Part shown: piece by piece, positions 19,696-33,311 of the stretch
Layout: every line of letters starts with the position of its first letter
Numbering within the stretch: position 1 is the first letter of the stretch
Assembly: GCA_025201365.1 (NCBI GenBank)
Contig: JAIXMF010000004.1
Span: forward strand, 372,001-436,000
Direction of reading: 5' to 3'
DNA: 64,000 bases
DNA from: Syncephalis plumigaleata
Taxonomy: Eukaryota; Zoopagomycota; Zoopagomycetes; Zoopagales; Piptocephalidaceae
Notes under the pieces: model-generated
Databases searched by the model: none
The model's input: only the letters and a program-made list of their open reading frames with translations
Told to the model about the DNA's origin: nothing
Translations under genes and position numbers: made by a program

Positions 19696-21349
19696 ATGTC
19701 GTCTTCATCTACTCGACACGATCCACAGACTGATAGTGACAGTGAGCATGTTAGTGATGGCAGCAACACTAGTCAATCTATGGAGTATAACAAGAACAAA
19801 ACAGCCAATGCTTATATCGTATCAGCTGGTGAGGAACGAGAGCGTGAATTAGACGAATTCCGTCGACAATGGGCAGCAGAAGTAGTGGCACGTCAACAGA
19901 AAGAACATAAACATGAAGGAGAAGAACAACAACGGGATAAAGCTAAACAAATACCGCTAGATTCAACGCATGTTAGCATAGACGATACAGCAAGTGCACT
20001 ACAGCACCTTACACTTAATGAACAGTCGTCCGCCATTAATACTACCAATGGTAACAATAATACTAGTCCAACCATGGTAACGCGAACATCAATAGATAAC
20101 AATCATCGTACGGCATCATCAACATTATTGAAATCACCTCCATTATCTGCCTTGGAACATTAAAAAAAGCCGTTCGATTTGAGACACAAAATCAACTTGG
20201 TGATGGTAAGTATATATATAGATATATAATATATTTACTAATTGATTGTATTAGCATTGAAGCATTATCAACAAGCATTCCGTATTGATCCTAATGTAGA
20301 TCGTAACTTTCATAAATTGTATCCTAATGGTGTAGTTACTACTGAATTAGAGGATAAAGAAGGCAATGATAATCAATTAATGAAGGGTGAAGATGCATTT
20401 GTACGTACTATACAATGGAATGAAGACTATCAGCCACATCATCGTCGACATTTGCATAAACGAGATAAGCGTAGTGCAAAGGAAACATATCGTAAAATAC
20501 GAGAGAGTAATCCATTCTATCAGTTACTCGATGATATACGTAGTCAAACAACAGCAATTGCAATTAATGATGACAGTAGTATAGATACAGCACCAATGCC
20601 ATTACTATTTCGTTTACCGCGTGAAATACTGCTACGTATTGCACAATGTTTAGGATTGATTGAGATACGATCATTGATGCGATTTAGTCAAACATCTCGT
20701 TTATCACTTGTACTCGTTTATGACCCATCAGTGTGGCGATTACTATGTGAGCGTGATTACACCGCAAGCTATACAGAGGATAGATTGTTAACGAGTGTTA
20801 CGGCTACTCGAGTGAAATTACAACAAGAGTTGAACATGGACTATTACGGCGATTGGCATCTCATGTTTATCGATCGACCTCGTATTCGTATTGATGGCGT
20901 CTACATATCTACTTGTTTCTACATTCGGTAAGAAGTGATTAGTAACATTTATAGTGATGCTGTTATTGATACATATTACTATTACTATTGATATTAGACA
21001 AGGTTTGGCAGAGAACACATTCTATCACCCGGTACATTTGGTAACGTATTATCGTATATTCGTTTCTTCCGAGATGGTCGTTGTCTACTCTATATGACAT
21101 CGGATGTGCCAGTCAAGTGGTACGTGGATTGCAACTTGACTCTAAGCAAGCAGGTCTAATGCGTGGTCGATGGTCGATTGATGAGGCGGAAGTACGTATT
21201 GAAGCGGTGGACGCACAACGACCCAATCTCATATTCTACATGGAGTTGAATCTACGTAGTACGTCACGCGGTCGACATAACAAACTGGCCTGGCAAAAGT
21301 ATTACAGTACTGACGCGTTACGAGATTACGATCCCAACGAATATCATTG
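19696..21349 (+). CDS. FBXO9: F-box protein of the FBXO9/Hrt3 family
   Basis: Substrate adaptor of SCF ubiquitin ligases. The start is the ATG at 19696 (MSSSSTRHDPQ). A Ser/Glu-rich N-terminus contains LDEFRRQWAAEVVARQQK. A TPR-like pair of helices reads AVRFETQNQLGDALKHYQQAFRIDPNVDR. The F-box is LPREILLRIAQCLGLIEIRSLMRFSQTS (about 20615-20700). The C-terminal FBXO9 domain has RPRIRIDGVYISTCFYIRQG, then YYRIFRFFRDGRCLLYMTSD and MRGRWSIDEAEVRI. The frame is off by one base at the A7 run at 20162-20168, a likely homopolymer undercall. Confidence 0.88.
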
Positions 21350-21612
21350 ACGAACTTTAAGAGTTACTATTTCTCTCGTGTACTAGCATTCTCATCGGAA
21401 AACTAGGGATATATATATATACTCGATCAATGTGACATCATTTGTTCTATTGATTATTAGAGGTATCGAGTGATTGAAAAGCTTATTTTATTGTAAAATA
21501 AACAAGCCTTTAATGTAGTAGTTGATTCATTTACTTTACGTCATACTGTAATCTACTCTAGTATAGCAAACAACCTATTCACTCATGTTTATTACGAATA
21601 ATGAAAGCAAAA

Positions 21613-23537
21613 CTAATGTGTAATATCATCCCAGTTACGTCCCTTAACAGAGGTCAGTTCCTCCTCTGTAAGCACTTTACCGGAAGTAAAATAGCCGCTG
21701 GCAACCTTGGCCTCAATCTCAACACGCGAGTCATCAGGAATAAGTTCATCGGGAATGGCGCATCGTTCCTTAATCTCAATACCGGCATCAACGATAGCCT
21801 CGTATTTCATATTGGACATGGACATGAATCGATCAATCTTGGTGACACCCAACCAGTGGAGTACATCGGGCATCAATGCTTGGAATCGCATATCCTTGAC
21901 ACCGGCAATATCTTCTGTACGTAGGAAATAGTTGGCAGCTGTGTCGCCACCCTCCTGTCGTTTACCTAAATGTATTGAATTAGAATCCCGTTCATTTACA
22001 CATTGACATTAAATATAAAATACTTACGAGCATTATATACAAGATATTTGGTTACCTCACCCAATGCACGTCCCTCCTTACGGACTATAGAACAAATGGT
22101 CAATGAGAGTGCAATTGCATCAGTATCAATTGTTCCACACTTACAGTAGACGATCAAACCGACACCTCCTCGTTGTGCCTCTTTAACACACTCCTCGATA
22201 CCGTACATTAAATAGGGACGACACGTACAAATATCGCTGCCAAATACATCGGAACCATTACACTCGTCATGCACTCGAGCCGTTAACGACTTGGTAGGAT
22301 CGGACAGATAGGCAGGATTGCCAAAGATGTAAACGCTCAATCCACCGATAGGCGGTAGGAATACCTTAAGCTCGGAACGTGTAATTAATTCTGGATACAT
22401 ACCACCGGTCTCCTCACTATAACGACATTAATAAACTAACTAGCTATAGTAGTAGTAGTAGTAGTAATTACTTACAATAAGGCACGACGTAGGGTATTCT
22501 CACCAATACCAAATCGTTCGGCTACACCTGGCAAGTACCAAACGGGTTCAACGGCCGCCTTGACCACGTTAAGATCACCGCGTTCGTTAATGACAACGTT
22601 GCCATCAACTTGAATACGCTTATTGCGTACGGCAGTCGTCATTTCCTCGAGAGTCATGTGTGCCTTTGTAATAGCAATACTTGGTCTGACATCCATTCCT
22701 TCTTCCATGTGTCGTTTAAACGCCGTAGCTGCTAAATGACCATACGGATCGATCGAGACGATCTTCTTGGGATCACTCCATTGTGGATGAGGTCCAATCT
22801 TGACAGATGGTTCCGTGTTAAATAGATTAGGCAAATGAGTCGGTTCCAATGCACCGATAGCCACGGCCAATGCACGATAGATACAGTAGGAGCCACCATA
22901 GGAACCAATAGCATTTCTAGCATTATTATAATTATATAGTATTAGTAGCAATAGTAATAGTAGTAATAATGCTATCTCTAATGAGAATTACCTTATTTTA
23001 AGTGAATTAGGATGACGTGACACGATTACTGGACCACGTTCATCTGGCGTAGAGGCACCCCATGAGAATGGTACTGGCTTAATGCCCATTTGACCAGGAT
23101 AGGCTAGCAAGTAATATGTTAGTAATTAGCATGGGGTTATTATTGTAATAAACTTACTAGTAAGAATGACACGCGATGTATACAATGGTTCCTTGCTACT
23201 ACCATTAGAGACATCTTCATCCTTGGGCGTAGTAGTGGCAGTAGTGGTAGTGGCAGTTGCCACAGTTGTCGTTGTAGTAGTCTCAATGGATACCGATTGC
23301 GTTACATTCTCTATTATCATGTTATGTTTAGGATGAGTGTATGCTACTATACACCAACTACTAGTTTTCACTGTCACATACCTTTTCCTGTCAGTTGAGC
23401 TAATTGCTCCTTAAGCTGTACAATCTCTTCAGGGGAATGCTTTCAGTGGCATTAACGTCATTGAGAAGCATTTGTAGCTTGTCCACAAGCTCAGTAAGTG
23501 ACTGAGATGAGGCGACACTCTGAGTTCCGTCTGTCAT
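21613..23537 (-). CDS. URC1: Uracil-catabolism protein Urc1, GTP cyclohydrolase II-like
   Basis: Enzyme of the reductive-independent URC uracil degradation route in fungi. The N-terminal GTP_CH_N domain shows NAIGSYGGSYCIYRALAVAIG…SDPKKIVSIDPYGH. The cyclohydrolase II-like domain follows, with VHDECNGSDVFGSDICTCRPYL carrying the Cys residues of the zinc site, and FRKEGRALGEVTKYLVYNARKRQ across an intron. The C-terminus WLGVTKIDRFMSMSN…GRNWDDITH fits the Urc1 family. The start MTDGTQSVASS at 23537 leads to a Leu-rich helix. There a CCCC run near 23440 breaks the frame by one base, probably a consensus error. The uracil phosphoribosyltransferase gene lies two genes away. Confidence 0.9.
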
Positions 23538-23976
23538 TGCGATAATATGAGAGACGTAGTCGATAAATTGTCTCGTAGTAGACAATACAAACACAAAGCA
23601 AAGAATATGGAGTGAATAGAGCGAATGAGTACAAGGTAAAGAACAGTAGTAGCACTAGTTGTAGTAACAGTTGTAGTAACAGTAGTTGAAAGCGCGTTGG
23701 GGAAAGAAGAGGCGTACTTGTGTATGACGTACCATTAGCATTGAATACGGATATTTGTACTAGATGTGGTTGACACGATGATGTACGCGTGACTGCATTA
23801 TTTAAACAGCGTATGCACACACACACACACGCATTGTCTAATAACTTGATGTGTGATGTGTGATGTGCCCAGTTTATGGATTCAAGGCATATCACATTTC
23901 CCCACATACACTCCACATTTATCGTTATATTGCTTTAGTTTATACAATCAGTACACGTAATTGTTATTTATTAGCT

Positions 23977-24917
23977 ATGGAGAAACGAAAGGACACACCT
24001 AATGTAAGTGTTGTTTGTAGCAAGATCATTATACAACTAATAGAATAGAACAGCTAGACAAATCAGCTCCTGTAGGGGAGCGATGTCGTCTCTTTGTTGG
24101 TAATCTTGCAGTGGAAGTGACAGAGTAAGTAACCATTATTTGCCTAGATATACATAGAATGGAGCATACCTATAAAAGCTTGGCTTTAATACCATTATCA
24201 TCATCATCATCATTATCATTGCTGTTATGATTGTTGTCGTGTAGATACACTATTATCAAGTTATTCGAACGATTCGGTAAAGTCGCCAAGCTTGATTTCC
24301 CTTATTATACAGAGGGTAGTATGCGAGGTAAACCACGAAACTTTTGCTTTATCGAATATGCCACGCATAAGGTAAGACGACGAGCTAAGCCTTTCTTCTC
24401 ATTCGCGATACAATACTAATGCTTTGTATACATCTATCGTCTATGTGATGAATATTGCCCTTGTTTATCGCGTGTATATGAATAGGAAGCACACGCTGCT
24501 TTACAACATTTGAGCGGTAGGAAATTATACGGTCGCCCTTTAGATATATCCTGGTATAAACAAGTAAGCTGTTTGTTTTTTCTTTTCATTTCTGTTTATT
24601 TCATCTTAATTAATACAATGTAATAGACTACTCAGGAGAAATCAAAACCAGCGCGTATTACGCCTTACGAAGCGGCTTCGCATGGTCTCTCGGCAACCAT
24701 ACAACGTCATCAGAAAATGGCCCAGTCAAGGTAATTTAACTCGTTGTTATGTGTGCCTCACTTGTAACATGGAATGTATTCACTAATGATTACTGTATTT
24801 TATTCATTATTATATCAATCAATGTACAGTGTTGATCATCGTATTAAAGCATTAGAGAGAAAGTTGGCACAATTATCCAAATCGAATAATAAATCAGCAG
24901 ATACTTCATCTTCTTAA
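23977..24917 (+). CDS. RBM18: RNA-binding protein 18 (RBM18) homologue
   Basis: Single-RRM protein. Exons give MEKRKDTPN; then VGERCRLFVGNLAVEVTE (RNP2 is LFVGNL); then IIKLFERFGKVAKLDFPYY; then MRGKPRNFCFIEYATHK (RNP1 region) and AAALQHLSGRKLYGRPLDISWYKQ. The C-terminus is a basic helix (ALERKLAQLSKS). The spacing and the 'G.PR.FCF+.+' RNP1 match RBM18. Function in RNA metabolism is by family only. Confidence 0.82.
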
Positions 24918-25370
24918 TATAAATCCATATATGGCTTCATTACCAATGTATACATGATGATGATGATGATGATGATGATGTCTATCTACTTGTTTCTATC
25001 TCGTGGCAATAAACACCACGTGATGTGTACATACGTATGTGTGTATGTGTGTTGACGCGGACACATTAACACTAACAAGTAGGACAAGTCGATAGGCAAC
25101 AGCTAAATTCACCAATAAATAGGACAGGCAAGGCCATAGTACCATCATCATCGTCGTCATCATTATTGTCGTATCGTGTCGTGTCTTATCGTGTCGCTCC
25201 TACTGTTGCTATCCCCGTCATTTATCGATACTTGTCTCTTCTCTCTACTCTCTACTTTGTTTACTTGACACATAACTACTACTGCTGCCCTCTCCTCTAT
25301 TAACTGTGATATTAAACTGTGTTCTACTTCATCCATTACCACTACTACTCCTACTACTCCTACTACTACA
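24918..25370. other. Intergenic; ATG/ATC trinucleotide repeats
   Basis: It contains a (ATG)n tract near 24955-24980, and TCA/TCG and CTA repeats up to the UPRT start. This is probably the 5' region of UPRT. No gene seen. Confidence 0.5.
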
Positions 25371-26302
25371 ATGGCGTCATCTTCTCGTGTTCATATTTCG
25401 AGTCATCCTTTGGTAGCTCATAAAATGTCGATATTACGTGACCAGTCAACGCCACCTAAGCAAGTACGTGAGCTTATTCACGAATTGACCCAAATCTTGC
25501 TAGTTGAGGCAACGCAATCACTCGCAACAGTTAATAAGGGCGAGGTAAGCATGAATAAACAGTCCTACATCTATATTTACTTACCGCTATTATCTGTTAT
25601 TATAGCGTCAGGGTCCATTACAAACATATACATCCGTTGGTATAAAAGATTCCATCGCATTTGTCCCCGTAATGCGTTCCGGTCTTGGTATGGTAGATGG
25701 TAATATAATGCTACTACTAGCAATAGTTACTACTTGTATAGTCATCTTTACTTACATGTTCATATATGTATATTAGCTAGTTTAGCATTGATACCTTCTG
25801 CTCAAGTATACCATCTTGGTATTTATCGTGAAAAGGTAAGCAATTGTATGATTATCCTACCTTTAGTACTATACTAATTAGCAAGTGTTCATGATTGATT
25901 AGCTGTCCTTGCAACCTGTCGAGTATTACAACAAGTTACCCGCTGAGCATCATGTAGATCAATGTATCATACTTGATCCTATGATTGCCACAGGTGGTAC
26001 GGCATTGGCAGCCGTTCATATCCTCAAGGACTGGGGCATTAAGCATATTCAATTTATTAGTGTCTGTGCTAGTAAACAAGGTCTTGACGAGTTAGTCAAG
26101 AAACATCCGGATGTTATTGTACATGTCGGTACTGTTGATGATCAACTGAATGAACACGGGTGAGTATAGCATAATGGAAATGATATTGAATTGATTTATT
26201 ACTATTACTATTACTGTGATTGTTATTAACTTGTATTTTTATAGTTATGTTATACCAGGTATTGGTGATACTGGTGATCGTTTGTATAATACATTGCAAT
26301 AA
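25371..26302 (+). CDS. FUR1: Uracil phosphoribosyltransferase
   Basis: Converts uracil and PRPP to UMP. Five exons. Diagnostic segments: HPLVAHKMSILRDQSTPP at the N-terminus; GIKDSIAFVPVMRSGLGMVD; then VYHLGIYREKLSLQPVEYYNKLP; the PRPP-binding loop LDPMIATGGTALAAVHIL; and the C-terminal uracil-binding GYVIPGIGDTGDRLYNTLQ. All are complete. Its vicinity to URC1 is notable, because yeast URC loci include a UPRT-like member (URC6), so this could be the URC-pathway paralogue rather than the salvage enzyme. Confidence 0.95.
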
Positions 26303-26385
26303 AGTGTAGTGTTTTTTGGTTTTTGTTTGCAATTGATTATGTATATATATGATGTATATATATATACACTTGTAACTGGTGTATG

Positions 26386-27687
26386 TTATTGTGTTGTACC
26401 ACGACCCGCTCCTTGTGTTGTTGTTGTTGTTGTAGTTGGATTAATACCAGTAGGATTACCACGACCAGCGGGCATACCACGACCACGTCCCATAGCGGCA
26501 GCAATGGCAGCAGCAGCAGCAGCGGGATTGACAGCACCGCCACCACGACCACGACCAGCTGATGCTAGAAATTGCTGTATTAATGGTAAGAAGAGCGGAT
26601 TGCCTTGTAATTGCATTCCATTCTGTTGCATTAATTGGGCCAAGATCTGTTGTTGTATCTGTTGCTGTTGTGATTGCTGTTGCTGTTGTTGTTGTTGTTG
26701 TTGTGGCTGCTGCTGCTGTTGTTGTTGAGCTTGTTGCAGCTGAGCTTGTTGCAGTTGTTGTAACTGTTGTAATTGCTGCTGTTGAACCTGCTGCTGCTGC
26801 TGTTGTTGTTGTTGTTGTTGATGCTGCTGGTGTTGAGCTTGTTGTTGCTGTTGCTGTTGTTGCTGAGCTTGCTGCTGCTGCTGCTGCTGTTGAGCCTGTT
26901 GTTGCAATGCACGTAACATAGCAACTTGTCTTGTTTGTTGCATGAATCGAAGTGCCTGTCCTTGTTGCGCCAGATTGAGCTGTGGATTAGCTTGAGCTCC
27001 TACTGGTATAGCTGCTGGATTCAATGGCATAACATTGGGTGAACCTGGCATGGCATTGGCACGTAGATTATTCAGTATATTATTAGCAGTAATTGAACCT
27101 AGTTAAATAGAGGATTAGCTTAATAAATAACTATAACACTATTGTAGTTACCTTGTATATTCGGTTGTATTTGTGGTTGCTGTTGCGGTGTTTGTGGCTG
27201 TGGTATTTGCGGTGTTTGTTGTTGTTGAGATGCTGATTGTAATTGTTGCTGTTGCTGTTGTTGTTGTTGTTGCTGCTGCTGTTGTTGAGCCTGAGCTTGG
27301 GCTTGAGCACGCTATAATCATCATTATGTTAGTTTAGTTAAATATCGATATTCTTTCAATAGCTTACCATAAGCTGTGTAATCTGATTGATAGTAAGTTG
27401 TGAATTGCCCATGCCGTTCAGCATTCCTTGTATCGGTGTCACCGCTGGTCTTAATGGTGTTTGCTGCGCCATTTGTTGCATCAACTGTGGTTGTGATTGT
27501 ACAGGCAACTGAGATTGTTGCTGCGGTGATTGTAAATGCGCTTGCACTAGTTGTGGCTGCACTGGTAACTGATGCTGCTGTTGAGGTGTCTGCGGTTGTA
27601 GCTGCGGTGTTTGTGGTTGTGGTGTTTGCTGCGGTTGCGGTGTTTGCGGTTGAGGTGTTTGTGATGCTGATTGTTGTTGTTGCTGCT

Positions 27688-27718
<31 letters not shown>

Positions 27719-30680
27719 TGCCATTAGTGGTAGTACTAGAGATGCTTGTTGAGGTGACATCATCGGTGGTCTCTGAGGTGCTGGCTGTACCGGTGCTGGT
27801 GATGAGGCTACCATTGGAGATAGTCCTGGATTAGAGGTAGCAGTAGCAGCGGCAGCAGTAGCAGCAGCAGTAGCAGGTGCATTTTGGAATTGTCGTTGAA
27901 GTAAAGCATTAAGCATGAGCGGATTAATACCAACAGGTTGCTGCCCTGGTCTCGTTGCAGCTTGTACCGGTTGTTGAAGAGCCGCTAATAGTGATTGGCA
28001 AACACTGGATTAGCCGCCATTAGAGCGAGTGCCGGATTATTCTGTATGGCCTGCCCTCTACCAGCTTGAGCTTGAGCTTGTTGCTGTGCAAATAACATAC
28101 GCATAAATGCAGGTGGTAAATTTTGTAATTGCGGTATTTGTTGCTGTTGCTGTTGCTGTTGTGTTGTTGCTGCTGCTGCTGTTGCATTGATAGCTGTTGT
28201 TGTTGTTGTTGTTGTTGTTGGTCATATTCATTGGTTGTGGGCGGTTGAGTTACTTGTGTACGTGGTGATGATACTGATAAATTGGCAGCTACTGCAGCAT
28301 TCTCCGCAGCACTACTAACATGCAACGGTGTAGATGTGATAGGTTGACCTGTAAAGTTTGCAGCCAAGGTTTGCGCTGTTGCTGCTGTTGGTGCTGCTGC
28401 CGTTGATGTTGATGCCGTATTGGTTGTGGCTGTGGTGTACCTAGTGTTTGTGTATACGTGCATATACATGTATGCATTAGTGATGAGTTAGATTAGAACG
28501 AGATCGCCATCACTATAATATACTTACCCTTATCTTCATTAGTAGCACCCGCATTGAGTGTATGAGTTTGTTCAGCGTCACTTGATGCAGATGCAGGATT
28601 CGACACCTTCTTGACATCTGTGTTGATGGCTGGCACATTCTGCATAATCATTGTTGATGTTGTCGAGCAATGGCTGCTGCCACCGCTGCTCGTTGTTGTG
28701 GTAGCTCATAGCAAGTGCCTTAGCATTGATTGCATTAGCAGTATTATTACTACCACTAGCATTGACATTGTTAAGTTGATGAACTATGCCATTCGCGAGA
28801 CTCGTCGCTTGTCCACTACCAAGTTCGATGTTGTGCTCGAATACAAGCTTATGATCGACTTGCATGAATCGTTGAATACCAAACAGGTATAATCTAGTAG
28901 TCAATTTATCACCAATGGCAAAGCTATACACATTCATTAGCATAAGCAGTTCAACTAATTAATACGATATAAATACCATTATCGTAGTTTCCTTACTTTA
29001 ATGTCTGTCCATGAACTGCCGTATCCTTTATCGATCCCCAGCGTAGTAATCCCTCGTAAGTATGCGAGGAAGTAAGATAAATATTCAGTAATACATGTTT
29101 CTTTGCTATATTCCATAATGATTAGTGACACATTCAAACTATAATGAAATAATGAGGGATACTCACGCTCTACGGAACCTTGTTCAAATCGAAGTGTACT
29201 AACAAGTTTACGTCCATCATTCTGTGGAATAGCAATATCTGCGATCCTTTACGTGTATTTGTTGTTGATGCTATAATGTATATGTATGATAGTATATGTA
29301 TATTATTACACAATGATATATGTCGATTATTACCTGCATCAAGTGTAGGCGTAGGTTCTTGGTCTGCTTTAGCACGTTTACGCCTCCAATCTTGCATGAA
29401 ATTAATTTTACCAAATCTATTTCAACAATGTAGCTATAAGTAAATACAGTTAAATATTGCATCTCGTCATTGAATACATACGTCGGCTGGAATGGACGAT
29501 TATGTTTCTAGTAAATGAATGATAACAGCAATTAGCATGATTACTCCATGTTCTTTCCCTTTTACTTCTATTATTAAACATGCTTACCTCATCCATTAAT
29601 AGCATAAGTTTCTCGTGTTCCGCTTGAGCCACGGCTTCCTCCTCCATTTCCGATGAATTCCATTTACGCTTAGCTAATGGTCGGTGTCGACTCTGCGCGT
29701 AGCATATGGCATTGGAAACGCGCATCACATCAACATTTGGTTCGAGACAAAGTGGCGGTGCTGTGGCTAACTGTAATCGTGTGTGTGTTTTGTTTTGTTT
29801 CATTGCTCGACATTAATATCACCTTACGAATCGTGTATATGCATCACAAACATTCTAGCTTACCAAGATACGCGCTTCAAGCTCCAATGCTGTATCCTGC
29901 GACCATTGCATGCCCATTTGCTCATTAAGCATACAGATGTCCGACCAAAGACATTCTTCCGTTGGCTGTAATGAGATACGATAAGTGGAGCGTGGATGCC
30001 GTGTCACTACAGTTTTATCATTGCTATTGCTATTGCTATTGCTATTGCTTTTCCCTTCTTCGTCAGGTGTAGCGACGGTTGATTCGTCAGCATCTAGTGA
30101 CGTATCACTGTCATTATCACTTCTCGTACGTCGCTTCTTATAGCTAATCGATCGATGGTCGCGTATCTCTACAATGATGCAGCCTAATAGTTTACGTAGT
30201 AGCGATACAAAATAAAGATACCATTACTTTAGTGTTGTTCACGCGAGAATACATATATATATATATATATACGCGCGCTTGTTTACCTTCATAGAATGGA
30301 CAATTTGCTTCTTCGAATACATCAATGAGATCAGGCGGTAATCGTCGGTCTTTAATATATTGTAGAAAGTTCTATACATACGCGTTAGTGTATATTTACG
30401 TTGTTGATCTTTAAAAAACGTAATTGCTTTTATCTAGTTACCTTCATCACGCCAGTAAGTAGAAATACGCCATCCTATATGGACGTAAACATTTATAAAA
30501 GGCGTATATTAGTTAGACAAATTCATAAACGTGTATACGTAATCAACTATTGTAATTTCGTAGAATACTACCACTAGCGTATATACTTACTTGATGTTCA
30601 AACTTAAAATGCGTTGGATATATATGCATCACCAGAGACGGTGGCTCATCTCGATAGCGCTCCACAATGGGATCGCGCAT
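26386..30680 (-). CDS. SPT20: SAGA complex subunit Spt20
   Basis: Structural subunit of the SAGA coactivator. The N-terminus from the ATG at 30680 reads MRDPIVERYRDEPPSLVMHIYPTHFKFEHQDGVFLL…GVMKNFLQYIKDRRLPPDLIDVFEEANCPFYEGCIIVEI, the Spt20 domain. SLQPTEECLWSDICMLNE and LELEARIL follow, then PLCLEPNVDVMRVSNAICY. The long C-terminal part is Gln-rich with uninterrupted CAG/CAA runs (about 26640-26920, 27180-27300, 27660-27720, 28140-28220), ending …GRGMPAGRGNPTG…GAGRGTTQ. The poly-Q tail is a usual feature of fungal Spt20. About 12 exons. Exon joins in the low-complexity part are uncertain. Confidence 0.85.
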
Positions 30681-30973
30681 ATTTTCCCCAACAAATTCCA
30701 GTAAATAGATATACTTTTATAGTAGGGTCGCAATACTAGTCTGCCCAGTTCGAATAGTATAATCGAGAGAAGGAAGGAAAGATAAAGAGAGACAACTGCA
30801 GCCTATGGAAGTAAGCGTCACAGAAGGAATTCAATCGGTAAATAAGGAGAAGTTAAACAGCAAAGTTCAAACACTGAGCTGAGGAAATATGTATACACAC
30901 AATCACACACACGCTTAAGGCTCATATTAAAATGTTAATGATTTAGCCAATCAACATCATTACACTGTTCAGT
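30681..30973. other. Intergenic between SPT20 and ACAD8
   Basis: Upstream region of SPT20 and 3' end of ACAD8. No gene or clear motif seen. Confidence 0.5.
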
Positions 30974-31139
30974 TTATTGTAAACGAACGAGCTCACGTGC
31001 AACAATTAATCGCATAATCTCGTTAGTGCCCTCGAGTATTTGGTGTACTCGACTGTCTCGCATCCATTGCTGTACTCGATAATCCTTTAGGTAGCCATAG
31101 CCACCATGAAGTTGCAATGCTTGATTGCATATCTAATCG

Positions 31140-31170
<31 letters not shown>

Positions 31171-33311
31171 GCAAATGAGATAATTGCAGACAGCATATCA
31201 TTCAAACGGACAACTTACATCAAAGCATTGATCGGTGGCAAATAACTTGGCCTATCCAAAAGAGAGACACTATTAGTAACGGGTACATTTCCTACAATTG
31301 AACACAAGCTTACCATAGCACAGTTTGAAGTGGCCGAGGCCGATTTCTCATCTAGAAGACGTGCAGCCTCGCGTACCATTAAACGTGATGCATTAAGATT
31401 AGTGGCCATTTCAGCCATTTTAAATTGATTATACTAGCATTGTTAATATACATCGAACAGAGAAAGGAAGAAAATAAGAGATGCTGATTAGCGTGGTCAT
31501 TATGATCTACTACCACTTCTTACTTGGAATTGATTGAGTGTCGTATTAAACTGTTTACGCACGGTGGTGTGCTCCAATGCTGCTTCTAACGATGCCTGAG
31601 CTGCACCCAAACTACATGAAGCTAATAAAAATCATAATATTAATATTCCACTAGTTTATATATATATATATATATGTAGTATAATGCATTACTACTACTT
31701 GCCAATATTAATACGACCACCATCCAATCCTTTCATAGCAAATTGGAAACCTTGTCCCTCTGCTCCTAGTAAATTCTTGATTGGCACTTGACAATCCTCC
31801 ATAATAACCGCTATAAACATTTAATTAATTAATTCCTATTCTGTATTTCAATAATATTGATTATTACCGCGTGTTGGTTGTGAATTCCAACCGACTTTCT
31901 TCTCCTTCTTGCCAAAACTCAATCCTGGCGTATCTTTCTCAACAATAAAGGCAGATATTCCCTTGGGTCCTAATTCAATCATATAGTAACAATAGTTATA
32001 CTATAGTACACTTGACATACCAGCATCACCTGTACGTGCCATTATCACATAGATATCCGAATTGCCACCACCAGATATAAATGCCTATAGTAGTGCTAGC
32101 AATTCAGTATTGCTATATGTATATACATATATTGTAGGATATTCCTATTACCTTGCTTCCATTCAGAATGTAATGATCTCCCTTCTTAACTGCTGTCGTG
32201 GCAAGTGAAGCCGCATCACTACCCGCACCCGGTTCTGTAAGACAATAGGATGCCAATGTCTACATAGAGATGTTATCATAGAATAGTCTAGTTATTAAAT
32301 AGGTGCACATGCATGACCATTTGCTAAATGACTACCTCCATGCTAACCAATGATGGTAGATATTGTTGTCGTTGCTCATCATTACCAAATGTATCAATCA
32401 TCCATGCACACATACTAAGAAGCAATACTAGAGTCAGTGGCAATCGACTATATACATCGAATGGTAACTCACTTGTGTATACTAATATAAGCAGTAGTGG
32501 ACACACAACCGGTGGCTAATGCCTCGAATATAATCGATGTCTCAAGACGACCTTATAAACATATTAACATAATAAATGTAATTCATATGTGATGAGTACA
32601 CCAATTAACAAGAATCCTATTGCTTACCCAATCCAGTACCGCCCACATCTTCTGATACATAAATACCACCTAATTATTATTATTATTATATTAGTAGTTA
32701 ATAAGCAGTAGAGTATAGCTTAATAATAGTAATATACCGAAACCAAGGGCTGCTGCTTTCCGTAGTACGTCTGTTGGTAGCATTTCTTGTTCGTCCCACT
32801 ATCGTGTGAAAATACGCGTATATTATCGCGACAATGATAAATATAGAAACAGCAACAACCATTACTCCGTTAATTGGGGAAATAATGACAATGATGATGA
32901 TGAATGTCATTCACTATTACCTCTAACATTTTAGGGGACATTTCATTATCGGCAAAATCCCGCGCTAGATTCAAGTACTCCTTTTGTTCATCTAGATACA
33001 AAAGAATAGAAATGTATTACTAGTCAAAGAAGAATAGAATATCTATCTGTCTATCTATACATACCTGTTAATCCAATACTCGCTTTATATATATATACAT
33101 ATACAATGATATTAGTCAAGTAATATTATCAATAATTACGAGTGTAGGAATACAAATACTTACGGTCAATAGGTGAATTAGCTGTTGACAATAGACGTGC
33201 TCCTTTATTAAGCTGTACTCTCGACATGACATGACTAGTCGTGGTAGTTCGTTGAACACTTCTACTCAACAGAGTAGTGGCACGAATAGCGCTAGTTCTC
33301 CAGGCAAGCAT
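30974..33311 (-). CDS. ACAD8: Isobutyryl-CoA dehydrogenase (ACAD8), mitochondrial
   Basis: FAD-dependent acyl-CoA dehydrogenase of valine breakdown. The N-terminus [20 protein letters not shown] is a mitochondrial presequence. Conserved blocks in order: [109 protein letters not shown] and [20 protein letters not shown]. It ends with [21 protein letters not shown], which includes the family GTNE region. The match to ACAD8 is better than to other acyl-CoA dehydrogenases ([17 protein letters not shown]). More than 12 exons. Confidence 0.95.

Noticed and set aside
26309-26921. Cys-, Val- or Ala-rich ORFs opposite the SPT20 Gln tracts (also 27400-27834)
   Set aside because: They arise from CAG/CAA repeats read in other frames or on the other strand. 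The Gln reading belongs to a recognisable Spt20 gene.
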